Shown here in pieces: positions 1-8,346 of a stretch of DNA of 52,455 nt. The notes beneath the pieces are model-generated. The model ran no database searches. It was not told the origin of the DNA and saw only the letters and a list, made by a program, of their open reading frames with translations. Each line of letters begins with the position of its first letter. Within the stretch, counting starts at the first letter, position 1. The position numbers and the translations under genes are program-made. Source of the stretch: a virus; IMG/VR virus record IMGVR_UViG_3300001533_001980, positions 1 through 52,455 of that record; one strand, given 5' to 3'.

Positions 1-1
1 A

Positions 2-433
2 CGATGGTTAATTGACTCGGATGGCGTTCAGAGTGTCGGCTGGCAATCACGATGGTTAATTGACTCGGATGGCGTTCAGAGTGTCGGCTGGCAATCACGA
101 TGGTTAATTGACTCGGATGGTATTCAGAGTGCGGATTGGGATGAGCGATGGTTACTTGATGGCTTTCAGGGAGCTAGTGTGGATTGGGATGAGAGATGGC
201 TAATTGCCTCGGATGGTATTCAGAGTGCGGATTGGGATAAACGATGGTTAATTGCCTCGGATGGTACTCAGAGTGTCGGCTGGCAATCACGATGGCTTTA
301 TGACTCGGATGGTACTCAGAGTGCGGATTGGGATGAGCGATGGCTTTATGACTCGGATGGTACTCAGAGTGCGGATTGGGATGAACGATGGTTAATTGAC
401 TGGGATGGTACTCAGAGTGCGGATTGGCACGCT
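2..433 (+). repeat. 48-bp in-frame tandem repeat array
   Basis: Nine imperfect 48-bp units begin at about 2, 50, 98, 146, 194, 242, 290, 338 and 386. Two variants alternate, one encoding VGWQS and one encoding ADWDE or ADWDK. The first two units are identical, which suggests recent duplication. The array continues off the left edge. Confidence 0.9.
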
Positions 434-601
434 CGGTATTTGTTCGCTTCTGACGGAACGACAGTCGTCCTTAATTGGTCGAGCCGAGCGGGTCACATTT
501 CAGATCCAACGGGTGGAGCGACGAATGATGCCGAAGCACGTACGGCAATCGGGTTAATTATCGACGCTCTCGAAGGATATGGTCTCTTGGCGACATCGTA
601 G
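2..601 (+). CDS. Tail-fibre-like protein, 3' part, tandem 16-residue repeats
   Basis: The frame is open from the left edge, so the start lies outside the window. It encodes about nine tandem 16-residue (48-bp) units of the type SADWDERWLIDSDGTQ. A second unit type has SVGWQS in place of SADWDE. The D-W-x-x-R-x-L plus D-x-x-G spacing resembles repeat stalks of phage fibres and surface proteins. After the repeats the end contains DPTGGATNDAEARTA and a helical tail ending ALEGYGLLATS, a C-terminus I know from phage head or tail fibre proteins. Role inferred: virion fibre or appendage. A GTG at 179 could act as an internal start, but nothing requires it. Confidence 0.7.
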   Translation, partial: RWLIDSDGVQSVGWQSRWLIDSDGVQSVGWQSRWLIDSDGIQSADWDERWLLDGFQGASVDWDERWLIASDGIQSADWDKRWLIASDGTQSVGWQSRWLYDSDGTQSADWDERWLYDSDGTQSADWDERWLIDWDGTQSADWHARYLFASDGTTVVLNWSSRAGHISDPTGGATNDAEARTAIGLIIDALEGYGLLATS

Positions 602-626
602 GTTATCTTAATTTGAGGAGGACAGC

Positions 627-920
627 ATGGAAGCGCAGGAAAAACGAAACAGGGCGGCTTTGATGCAGGACAGGAATGAACGGCGCAAGATGGATCAGAT
701 ACGTCGCTCGGCTATGATTTTGGCTGAATATCAGCACCGTGAAGACCCGGACGTAAAATCCATGCTGGACGAGATGTCGGAGTTGCGCGTAAGAGGCGAA
801 TCTCTTCGTGTCCAAATGAGAGAAGCGCAGGGCGAATTAGCCCAAGCGCGAAGTAGATTTGAAGCCAACCTGGAGCAATACATCCCAGAGGAGCTTCGGA
901 TTTTGTCGAAAAAGGTGTAG
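627..920 (+). CDS. Small coiled-coil protein
   Basis: 97 residues with a strong upstream GAGGAGG. It is almost entirely charged and helical (Glu, Arg, Gln, Met rich), with a coiled coil predicted by eye over residues 45-90. It lies between a fibre gene and a baseplate-type gene, so a structural or assembly role is possible. I do not recognise the family. Confidence 0.7.
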   Translation: MEAQEKRNRAALMQDRNERRKMDQIRRSAMILAEYQHREDPDVKSMLDEMSELRVRGESLRVQMREAQGELAQARSRFEANLEQYIPEELRILSKKV

Positions 921-922
921 AA

Positions 923-1390
923 ATGAGCCTTGAGGTAACCTACGATACCGATCAGCTTCATCCGGGTGAGATGCTCGGGATTGTCACCCCGGAGTCGGAG
1001 ATGATCGGGACAGTTAATTATTTTCGATCCACATCAGGAGGGATAACCGTGCCGCACTATAGAGTAGACCTGTATGTCGGAAACAACCGCACGATTAGGG
1101 TTTTCGTCAAGGATGACGATCTCAATATTGTCAATCTGACCGGAGCCACGCTCGTGCTGACCGTGCGCAAGGAGACAGGTGGCGTTGTTTCCTTTACCAA
1201 GAGCACCGCCGTTCCAGGAGAGGGGGCTATTGGATCTGCCGACGAGGGCGAATGTCTCTTCTACATTCTACCGGCAGATACCGCCTCTTTAGAAGGGCAA
1301 TACATCTTTGACGTGTCCCTAACCACTGCTGCGTCAAGCACCTATACTGTCTTGGAAGGTATTCTTAATCTTCTCCGGCCAGGAAGCTGA
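923..1390 (+). CDS. Phage baseplate/BppU-type Ig-like structural protein
   Basis: 155 residues, starting 2 nt after the preceding gene. Residues 45-155 have the beta-rich layout of N-terminal domains of phage baseplate upper or receptor-binding proteins: a segment containing NLTGATLVLTVR, a loop with charged or acidic residues, then FYILPADTASLEGQY and a final strand ending YTVLEGILNLL. This fold usually serves as a connector in baseplates or neck fibres. No catalytic motif is visible. The neighbouring fibre gene fits a virion role. Confidence 0.6.
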   Translation: MSLEVTYDTDQLHPGEMLGIVTPESEMIGTVNYFRSTSGGITVPHYRVDLYVGNNRTIRVFVKDDDLNIVNLTGATLVLTVRKETGGVVSFTKSTAVPGEGAIGSADEGECLFYILPADTASLEGQYIFDVSLTTAASSTYTVLEGILNLLRPGS

Positions 1391-1396
1391 CTTCGG

Positions 1397-1409
1397 GTGT
1401 ATAATCTGG
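1397..1409 (+). promoter_or_regulatory. Promoter-like GTGTATAAT motif
   Basis: GTGTATAATCTGG lies in the 32-nt gap before the SNF2 gene. The perfect TATAAT (1400-1405) has no clear -35 box. The same GTGTATAAT string recurs at 4786, 17526 and 42369, each time ahead of a gene. Confidence 0.5.
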
Positions 1410-1422
1410 CTGGAGGGATTGG

Positions 1423-3174
1423 ATGCCATATCTGTCTATTGAAGGCGGCAATACAATTGTCGTCGAGGATTGCTACGACCAGCGTAAGATTGTGAGTGAC
1501 ATTGGGGGACATTGGGATTTCATCTCAAAGGTCTGGAATGTCACATTCACCTTATACAATCTTCGCTTTCTCCTGAACCACATGGATGGTCTTAGTCTTG
1601 CGGATGATGTCGGCGAGCGAATCAAGGAGCAGGAGGACAAGGAGGTTAAACTTGCCCGCCTTCACGACATGTCCAAGACGGATATCCCCATCCGTCTTAG
1701 AGTTCCGGGTCTTAATGTCTCCCCTTACAACTACCAGCGATACGGCATCATGTTTGCCGTTACTAATGGGTCGGGCATCTTGAATGCGGACGAGATGGGA
1801 TTGGGGAAAACCATACAGGCAATTGCTACGGCTATCTATTTAAAGGATAGGGGCTTGGCTAAAAACGCTTTGTGCATCACACCGGCATCTCTAAAGTTTA
1901 ACTGGCCCATAGAGATAGAGAAGTTCACTAACGAAAAGTATGTCGTCATCGATGGTTCTCCAGACGAGAGAATTGCACAGTGGCTCAGGGATGATGTGTT
2001 TTTCTATGTGGTGAATTATGAATTGATTTTGGAAGACCTATTCGGAGGTCGCGATCATGAGCCGAAGAAGGGTGACAAGCCAGAGGCAATAGCTCGCAAG
2101 AAAAAGTTGAAGTCAGCCGCTGAAAAGAGGGAGAGGATTCTGGGTCCAATCCGTAGGCGTATCTGGGGGTTCATAGTCTGTGACGAATGCCATGCGATTC
2201 GGAATTCAAGCTCCAAACGAGCGCAGAACGTAAAATCGCTTCGCTCACGATTCCGAATGGGACTTACTGGCACCCCGATTGATGGAAGGCTAGAAGAGAT
2301 GCACGGCATCATGGACTGGATTGCTCCGGGACTGCTTGGATCCAGAACAAGGTTCTTTCAACGGCACGTGAAGACTGATTTTTACGGAAAAGTGACGGGC
2401 TACAAGCGGATAGACGAGGTAAGGGAACGCATTCAGCCGTTCTTCATCAGGAGACTAAAGCAGCAAGTGTTGCATGATTTGCCAGACAAGATTTACGAAA
2501 ATCGTGTCGTACTCCTTTCCCCCGAGGAGCGTAAGATATACGACGCACTGGCCAAGGGCGGGCACGAGGCTACGGAAGACGCTCAGGCTATAGTCGCGGC
2601 TATTCGGTGTAAACAGTTTTGTGACTATCCAGCCTTGGTTGATGATACATGCAAGCGGTCGTCCAAACTGGATGCGTTGCGGGATGTACTCGAAGAGGTC
2701 GCCGTCCAGAACAGCAACAAGGCGATTATGTTTACGCAATACAAGACAGTCTTGGATTTTCTCGTATCATTGTTGGAGGATATGGGGTTGCAATATCTCA
2801 GGATTGACGGAGACACGCCCAAGAAGGTCAGAGCAGAGATGCAGGCGGTTTTCAGGGACGACCCGTCCATTGATATGATGATTGGAACTGACGCTATGTC
2901 CACCGGTTTGAATCTTCAAGCTGCCAGCTATGTTATCAATTATGATGATTTCTGGTCTCCTTCGATAATGGATCAGAGGGCCGACCGATGTCACCGTATC
3001 GGGCAGAAAGAGGTTGTAACGGTTGTCAGTTTCATTTGCAGAAACACTATAGAAGAGCGCATTCGTTCGGTCATACGCCAGAAGTCCAGGGTGACCGCCG
3101 AAGTCCTGGGCGACGATTTGGAAGAGATGGTACTGCAAAGATTAGGTCCTAAAGAGATTGCGAAGTTGCTATAA
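1423..3174 (+). CDS. SNF2-family DNA-dependent ATPase/helicase
   Basis: 583 residues. SF2 motifs are all visible: motif I DEMGLGKTIQ (about 123-132), motif II DECH (about 253), motif III LTGTP (about 281), and motif VI QRADRCHRIGQ (about 517-527). The first 60 residues resemble the HARP-like domain seen in SMARCAL1-type annealing helicases. Such phage enzymes are thought to remodel forks or displace bound proteins. A GGAGGG ribosome site precedes ATG 1423. Its stop overlaps the start of the DnaB-like gene by one base (TAATG), so the two are translationally coupled. Confidence 0.9.
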   Translation: MPYLSIEGGNTIVVEDCYDQRKIVSDIGGHWDFISKVWNVTFTLYNLRFLLNHMDGLSLADDVGERIKEQEDKEVKLARLHDMSKTDIPIRLRVPGLNVSPYNYQRYGIMFAVTNGSGILNADEMGLGKTIQAIATAIYLKDRGLAKNALCITPASLKFNWPIEIEKFTNEKYVVIDGSPDERIAQWLRDDVFFYVVNYELILEDLFGGRDHEPKKGDKPEAIARKKKLKSAAEKRERILGPIRRRIWGFIVCDECHAIRNSSSKRAQNVKSLRSRFRMGLTGTPIDGRLEEMHGIMDWIAPGLLGSRTRFFQRHVKTDFYGKVTGYKRIDEVRERIQPFFIRRLKQQVLHDLPDKIYENRVVLLSPEERKIYDALAKGGHEATEDAQAIVAAIRCKQFCDYPALVDDTCKRSSKLDALRDVLEEVAVQNSNKAIMFTQYKTVLDFLVSLLEDMGLQYLRIDGDTPKKVRAEMQAVFRDDPSIDMMIGTDAMSTGLNLQAASYVINYDDFWSPSIMDQRADRCHRIGQKEVVTVVSFICRNTIEERIRSVIRQKSRVTAEVLGDDLEEMVLQRLGPKEIAKLL

Positions 3175-4793
3175 TGTCCACATTCGATTACACTGTTGAA
3201 CTTGAGCGGTCTTTGCTCAAAATCGTAAGCTCCAGCTCTATGCAGGCTCGGAGGTACATGCATCGCGTCCGGGAGTCGCTTTTCACGTCGGAGGAACGGA
3301 AGTTTATCTTCAATGTCCTCAAAAAATCTCTTGATGTGACTGGTCAGCTAGCCACTCGCAAAGTGTTTGAATATGAGGTTGGTAAGCGTGTAGAGGATAG
3401 TGACCAGCAGTACTTTGTGGGAGAATGGAATCTGGTTGACGCGGTGGACACGCAAGACGCTCCTGAAGTACTGTTGGACAAATTAGAAGAAGCTAATACT
3501 GGTCGCGACATCGTGAAGCTGGGTGCGGAAGTCGATGCGCTGCTTGAGGGAGGGCGAATTGCAGAGTCCCTAGCCCATCTAAAGAGGCGATCTCTCTCCA
3601 TCGGTGGCAAAACGGACGATAGGCCGCTTGTTGAATTGACAGATTATCAGAATCGCGAACAGACGCTATTGGATAAGATAAAAAATCCAGATAAGTATCG
3701 TGGAATACAGACAGGATTTACCGCTTTCGATAATTTTGGTGGTGGATTGTTTCCCGGAGAGTTGACTCTTATCGCTGGTCTTACGGGGACTGGAAAATCT
3801 ACACTCGTCAGACAGATAGTGGCGAATGTCGTCACACATCCGCTCAATTTTGGCGCGAATGTGCTGTATGTCGCTAATGAGGAATACCTGGAGCAGGTAG
3901 AGCATAAGTTCGACGCTAACTTCTCAGAAGTGCCATATTTGGATTTCAAGCGTGGTAATATTTCGGATGAAGATATCGATAAGTGGCGCAATTGCATGCA
4001 GAAGTGGGAGCGCAACGGTAAGCCCAACGGTAGGGTCTTTATCAAGGAAGTTCCTGCCTTTACGGATGTTACTCTGGTCGAGCAAGCATACCGTCAGTGC
4101 GAGGCAAGGGGAATCAAGATTGGATTGATTATCATCGACCATCTTCCACATATCAAACCAATCCAACAGGTATGGGGGGAAAATGATGAGATGAAAAAAG
4201 CGGCGTCGGATTGCAAAGACTTAGCTCGCTCCTTGAGGGTGCATGTAGTGATTCCGACGCAGGCAGCGACCGAAGTCATGAAAAAGCAAGAGCGGGGAAG
4301 ACGGGGTAGTAAGTTGGATGTATATGGGTCGAAGGGACAAGTCCATGTCGCGAATACATTCATTTTGATAACCGAAACGGGCAAGGATGACGCTCAGCAG
4401 TGTGCCAATGAGTGGGACAAGGATGTTCTTTGGCTTGTCGATATCAAGAAAAACCGAGACGGACCTCCATTTTATTTTCGTGCTAAGCACAAGGTCAAGA
4501 TAGGACGGATTGAAGAGATACTGGGAACGGGGCAGAAGGGCGATCCTCTCGAAGACAAGGAAGATGACCCTCATCCGACCGTCAATCTCATTAAGAAGGA
4601 TGAGGCTATCGCCGACTCTGAGCAATCCGATGCTGTGAATTCGGCAATTGCGGATGGAGATGATGTGACGGAACCGGATGGCGGGGGCAATAAGACTAGC
4701 GATCCTGTCGAATTCGACGTTGGAATCAGGATGGGCGTGATTCGCAGGATGAGAGAGAGAAAAGCGAACGCATCTCGTAACTCAAGTGTATAA
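3174..4793 (+). CDS. Replicative DnaB-like helicase
   Basis: 539 residues. The RecA-like C-terminal domain starts near residue 175 with a FTAFDNFGGGLFPGEL segment. Walker A is GLTGTGKST (about 203-211) and Walker B is GLIIIDH (about 317-323), followed by a QAATEV-type helicase loop. The N-terminal 150 residues are helical, as in DnaB N-domains. About 110 acidic, low-complexity residues form the tail. Probable role: 5'-3' unwinding at the phage fork, working with the primase encoded two genes downstream. The next promoter-like motif overlaps its stop codon. Confidence 0.88.
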   Translation: MSTFDYTVELERSLLKIVSSSSMQARRYMHRVRESLFTSEERKFIFNVLKKSLDVTGQLATRKVFEYEVGKRVEDSDQQYFVGEWNLVDAVDTQDAPEVLLDKLEEANTGRDIVKLGAEVDALLEGGRIAESLAHLKRRSLSIGGKTDDRPLVELTDYQNREQTLLDKIKNPDKYRGIQTGFTAFDNFGGGLFPGELTLIAGLTGTGKSTLVRQIVANVVTHPLNFGANVLYVANEEYLEQVEHKFDANFSEVPYLDFKRGNISDEDIDKWRNCMQKWERNGKPNGRVFIKEVPAFTDVTLVEQAYRQCEARGIKIGLIIIDHLPHIKPIQQVWGENDEMKKAASDCKDLARSLRVHVVIPTQAATEVMKKQERGRRGSKLDVYGSKGQVHVANTFILITETGKDDAQQCANEWDKDVLWLVDIKKNRDGPPFYFRAKHKVKIGRIEEILGTGQKGDPLEDKEDDPHPTVNLIKKDEAIADSEQSDAVNSAIADGDDVTEPDGGGNKTSDPVEFDVGIRMGVIRRMRERKANASRNSSV

Positions 4794-4798
4794 TGGGT
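4786..4798 (+). promoter_or_regulatory. Promoter-like GTGTATAAT motif
   Basis: GTGTATAATGGGT spans the stop codon of the DnaB-like gene and lies 47 nt before the next start (4833). TATAAT is at 4789-4794. No good -35 box was seen. Confidence 0.45.
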
Positions 4799-4832
4799 GG
4801 ATGGGATCAATTCATAGTCAAAGGAGAACAAG

Positions 4833-5807
4833 GTGAGTAATTCGGAGCATGCATTGCTGGGGCATCAGGAAATAGGCAATTCGTTCGATGGCGTCTACTA
4901 TGTAGAGCGGGTTTCCGTCAAGCAAACGAAGCAGAGCAAGGACTACTTGGACCTTGCGCTGAGGGACAAGTCGGGCTCCCGCTTTTTGAAATTCTGGGGC
5001 ACTGTTGATGGTCTACAGAAGGGTGATTGGGTATTCGTGTCAGCAGGAGTCGAAGAATATATGGGAAATCCGAGCGTTATCGTCAAGAATATAGAGATCG
5101 TGAGTGAGCCCGACGACTTGTCTCCCTACATGCCTGTTTATGATGATGTCGAGAAATATGCTGGGGATTTCGATATCATCCGAGAAGAACTGAAACGATT
5201 GGAAGAAAGTGGGGGAGGCAATACCGCTGGGACACTAGTTGACGAGGTGTATGGCAATTCCAAGTTTTTTGAACGGTTTGTCGTTGCTCCGGGTGGCACA
5301 GGCTCGCACTATGGCAGACGTGGAGGATTGCTAGCCTGTACCGTCCGTGCCGCAGACGGTTGTATCAAGGTGGTGGACAACTATCGATTGACCAATCGTG
5401 ACAAGTCAATTTTGATTGCGTCTGCGCTTCTGTGTCGCATTGGTGCTATTGATGCTTTCGAGTTTCAGGACTGCGCCCCGGTCGAGACAAAGCGTGGAAT
5501 CCTGTTGGGCTTGAACAATCTTACCATGACTCGCGTGTCGTCCGCGCTCAAACGGGTCATCGCTGCATTTCAGAAAGACGGCAAGGTTCCAGACCAGGAA
5601 GTCATCATTAGATTGCTTCATGCGATTACGGCATATAATGGACGGGGCGTCATTCCGTCAACGACCGAGGCTCTCATCCTTCAATCGGTCGTCCGCATGG
5701 ACTCCGAGATAGTGGATGCCATAGAATTTATCGAGCGTGATGTGAACAAGGGAGAAGAGTTCACAGCGTACGACCCGGTATTGCGCCGTCGTTATTACGT
5801 GGGGTGA
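4833..5807 (+). CDS. OB-fold plus degenerate HD-domain protein (YhaM-like)
   Basis: 324 residues, GTG start after AAGGAGAAC. Residues 10-95 look like an OB-fold nucleic-acid-binding domain. Residues 130-300 follow the layout of YhaM/CBF1-type 3'-5' exonucleases, including GGLLACT and ALLCRIG, but the expected GGLLxHT His and the HD pair are replaced by Cys and Cys-Arg. The later STTEALILQSVVRMDSEI segment also matches the family. A catalytically dead, nucleic-acid-binding accessory factor is inferred. It lies between the helicase and primase genes, so a replication role is likely. Confidence 0.65.
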   Translation: MSNSEHALLGHQEIGNSFDGVYYVERVSVKQTKQSKDYLDLALRDKSGSRFLKFWGTVDGLQKGDWVFVSAGVEEYMGNPSVIVKNIEIVSEPDDLSPYMPVYDDVEKYAGDFDIIREELKRLEESGGGNTAGTLVDEVYGNSKFFERFVVAPGGTGSHYGRRGGLLACTVRAADGCIKVVDNYRLTNRDKSILIASALLCRIGAIDAFEFQDCAPVETKRGILLGLNNLTMTRVSSALKRVIAAFQKDGKVPDQEVIIRLLHAITAYNGRGVIPSTTEALILQSVVRMDSEIVDAIEFIERDVNKGEEFTAYDPVLRRRYYVG

Positions 5808-5814
5808 GCATCGC

Positions 5815-6936
5815 ATGCCCGACTGGAATTTAAGCATTCGGGAGCAGCTTCGGTATAAGCGCATTGACTGGCTTATGCCGTCTGTCGATGTCCGCGCTAT
5901 CCTTGAGAAGCTGGATGTTGGGGATATCTCTCCTATACGGGGCGGCGAAATAAGGGCTAGGTGCCCAGACCATGCCCTGTTCGTAGGGCGAGAGTCTTCC
6001 GACCCAGCGTGGGCTATAAACGTTGATACCGGAGAGACGTTCTGCTTTACAGAAGGCAGGGGAAGCAATCTCGTTTGGATCGTAAGTCGGATGCTTGACT
6101 GTCACCCCCGTGAGGCTGTTAAATTCCTGATGCAGGTGGACTCTGAAATCGCGGAGTCCACCCTCCAACTTGCACAGAACAAGAAGTTTCGCAAACGAAT
6201 TGTCCCGTCGGTGTTCTGCGAGTATGGAGTCGAAGGGGAACCCATTCCAGCCGTTCGTGGTTTAGATGCCATCAGGCGTGATATGGAATTCCCATACATG
6301 ACGCCCGAGGCTTATGATTTTTTCATGTATCCTCCGGGAAAACAACCGACCCTGATTCGGCGCGAGACGGTTGACCGCTACAAAGTATTCTTTCACACAT
6401 GGGGGGATTATGCGAATCGTGTAATTATTCCGTTTGTTCAGAAAGGGGATCTGGTTGCCTTCTGCGCTATTGATATTCTTGGGAAAGATAAATGGCTCGC
6501 CGAACATCCGCTCAAGAAAGAGAAAGAATACAAGAAGGTCATGTACCCGTTCAACTCTATCTTTGCTGGTGGGTCTCTTCTACCGAAGCCGAGCGGATTC
6601 TTGTTCGGGTTTGACGATTGCACGCGGGGGTGCGATATTCTTTTTCTAGTCGAGGGTGCCCGTGAGAAGATGAAACTATTGCAAGAGGGGTTCCCAGACT
6701 CCGTGGCCATCCTTGGGGGATATCTAGGCGAGGGACAGTTCTCCCTCATCACGGAGATTGCGCCAAAGCGAATCGCCTTGATGTTTGATGGCGACAAAGC
6801 GGGGCGGCTGATTACCGACCGGGTTCATGACAGGCTTAGGCGGAACTATATTGATGACAAGATAATACGCTGCAAGGTGCCGAATGGCAAAGACCCGAAG
6901 AACTTGCAAGCATCTGATATTCAAGCACTTATATGA
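5815..6936 (+). CDS. DnaG-like primase
   Basis: 373 residues. The N-terminal region has a CHC2-like site, CPDH (about 50-53) and FCF (about 76), but the fourth ligand expected in a CxxC/G pair is not obvious (FCFTEG). The catalytic TOPRIM domain is clear: LVEGAREKMKLL (about 279) with the catalytic Glu, and LMFDGDKAGR (about 322-331) with the DxD pair. It makes RNA primers for lagging-strand synthesis. It is shorter than bacterial DnaG (about 580) and lacks a visible helicase-binding C-domain, as in several phage primases. Confidence 0.85.
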   Translation: MPDWNLSIREQLRYKRIDWLMPSVDVRAILEKLDVGDISPIRGGEIRARCPDHALFVGRESSDPAWAINVDTGETFCFTEGRGSNLVWIVSRMLDCHPREAVKFLMQVDSEIAESTLQLAQNKKFRKRIVPSVFCEYGVEGEPIPAVRGLDAIRRDMEFPYMTPEAYDFFMYPPGKQPTLIRRETVDRYKVFFHTWGDYANRVIIPFVQKGDLVAFCAIDILGKDKWLAEHPLKKEKEYKKVMYPFNSIFAGGSLLPKPSGFLFGFDDCTRGCDILFLVEGAREKMKLLQEGFPDSVAILGGYLGEGQFSLITEIAPKRIALMFDGDKAGRLITDRVHDRLRRNYIDDKIIRCKVPNGKDPKNLQASDIQALI

Positions 6937-6962
6937 ATTGTGACATTTTATTCAAGAAAGTG

Positions 6963-6990
6963 TTGACAGTCGTGGGACGAGTGATGTAAT
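6963..6990 (+). promoter_or_regulatory. Sigma70-type promoter TTGACA-16-TGTAAT
   Basis: A consensus TTGACA (6963-6968) is followed after 16 bp by TGTAAT (6985-6990). It lies in the 115-nt gap between the primase and the sigma-like gene. It is one of the few good two-box promoters in the window and would be read by the host housekeeping sigma. Confidence 0.65.
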
Positions 6991-7051
6991 TTCTTCCCCA
7001 TAGGCATTTATACTGGGCTGGCCGATTATCGGCAAACTGCTGGAGGGCACT

Positions 7052-7912
7052 ATGAGGCGGGGTATCTTGGACGCTACGGGCGGCAATATTGAGGGCAAGA
7101 CGGGCACTTTTGATGACGATGCAAATGCGATTTGGGAAGCATATCTCAGGGACGTGCAGGAGATTAAGAGCCATCCGGCAACCACTTTCTGTATGGACGC
7201 AAAACCGTTCCAAGTTTTGGCGAATTCTGTCTGGGGAGAATACGTCGATGACCTGAGGCTTGGCGAATTTTCACTGAACGATAATTTTGAGGTCAGAACC
7301 CGTTTCCCCGTTACGCAAGAGTTCATGGTAAAGTCCATAGTCGCTGCTCGAAACGGAGAATCTACCCCACATCCTGCCCTGCGGCACTTCGAGCGTGCCC
7401 TGCACGAATCCACAGATCGAATGGTGCTGATGATTGCATCCAAGTATGCAGTCAACTCTTCCGACCAGAAGGACGATTTGGCGCAGGATTGTTTCTCCCG
7501 CATTTGGGCAAAACTTGACAAATACGACGAGGGGAGGGCGAAATTCACGACCTGGGCGTGGCATCTTTGTTCTAATCTTCTTAAAAGGAAGTATCGCAAC
7601 CAGCAGAAACTTAAAAGCAGAGAATCCGTTGAACCGTTTGACGAGATAGAGAGGAAGGCAGTTGCGGTTGAAGACTGCCAATACAAGTCCATTCTTTCAG
7701 CCGAATTTGCCGGGGCGGTGAGGGAGTTGGGGATCCGCTATCCAAAGTGGAGAGACTTCGTGTATGAATTGCTCGGAAACCCCGATTGTGGGATTGTTGC
7801 GGATAAGATACGGCTGTCCCGCGCGGCTTCTATTACTGGAGTCGAAAAGGAAAAAGCAAAGTATTTCTTTAGGCGAATAGTCCAGCCATTTTTGAGTGCA
7901 AGGTTCAGTTAA
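7052..7912 (+). CDS. Sigma-70-family-like transcription factor
   Basis: 286 residues, start ATG 7052 after CTGGAGGG. Residues 110-190 match sigma region 2: a helix ending with SSDQKDDLAQDCFSRIWAK, a segment KYDEGRAKFTTWAW, then SNLLKRKYRNQ, which is where the -10 element is contacted. The first about 100 residues are unfamiliar. The C-terminal 90 residues could be a diverged region 4. Probably a phage sigma that redirects host RNA polymerase to later genes. The perfect upstream promoter fits early expression by the host enzyme. Alternative: an ECF-type anti-host factor. Confidence 0.7.
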   Translation: MRRGILDATGGNIEGKTGTFDDDANAIWEAYLRDVQEIKSHPATTFCMDAKPFQVLANSVWGEYVDDLRLGEFSLNDNFEVRTRFPVTQEFMVKSIVAARNGESTPHPALRHFERALHESTDRMVLMIASKYAVNSSDQKDDLAQDCFSRIWAKLDKYDEGRAKFTTWAWHLCSNLLKRKYRNQQKLKSRESVEPFDEIERKAVAVEDCQYKSILSAEFAGAVRELGIRYPKWRDFVYELLGNPDCGIVADKIRLSRAASITGVEKEKAKYFFRRIVQPFLSARFS

Positions 7913-7926
7913 AGAAGGGAATAAAC

Positions 7927-8346
7927 ATGCAAGCTAGTCAACCGGACTGTTTCGGGATACTGTGGGACGATACCGATCCGCAGTGTGCGAGGTGTGGTAT
8001 CAAGAGTTATTGTGAGCGATCCACGAAGAGACGCGGTAGCGGGGCACCTCCACCAGCCGAACCGGAGCCCAAATTGTCTGTGATTACCACGGAGAAGGAA
8101 CTCGAACCGACAAGTCCCTTGGACTATTTGCTAAAAAGTATTGAAGGCCGATACGACAGGGAGGACAGAATTGGGGAGAATGCCATCGCTCACTTCTTCA
8201 GGAAAAACGGAAGCAATATCATCCTCGTGACCGAATCCAAGGTTAGTGGCCGGATAAAGGTGCAGAAGAAGGGCTATGAGCGCATATTCGACGCCATCGA
8301 GTCTCTCGATCACGCAGAAGAAATTCTGGGGATTGTTCTCTCGTAA
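7927..8346 (+). CDS. Cysteine-motif protein of unknown function
   Basis: 139 residues. The N-terminus has CFGILW, then DPQCARCGIKSYC, a likely zinc site. A closely related pattern (CFGTID, DPDHPECKECPLRDKC) occurs in the small protein at 13730. A Pro-rich linker (40-50) separates this from an alpha/beta C-terminal domain of about 80 residues. The stop codon overlaps the next start (TAATG). The family is unknown to me. Confidence 0.6.
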   Translation: MQASQPDCFGILWDDTDPQCARCGIKSYCERSTKRRGSGAPPPAEPEPKLSVITTEKELEPTSPLDYLLKSIEGRYDREDRIGENAIAHFFRKNGSNIILVTESKVSGRIKVQKKGYERIFDAIESLDHAEEILGIVLS

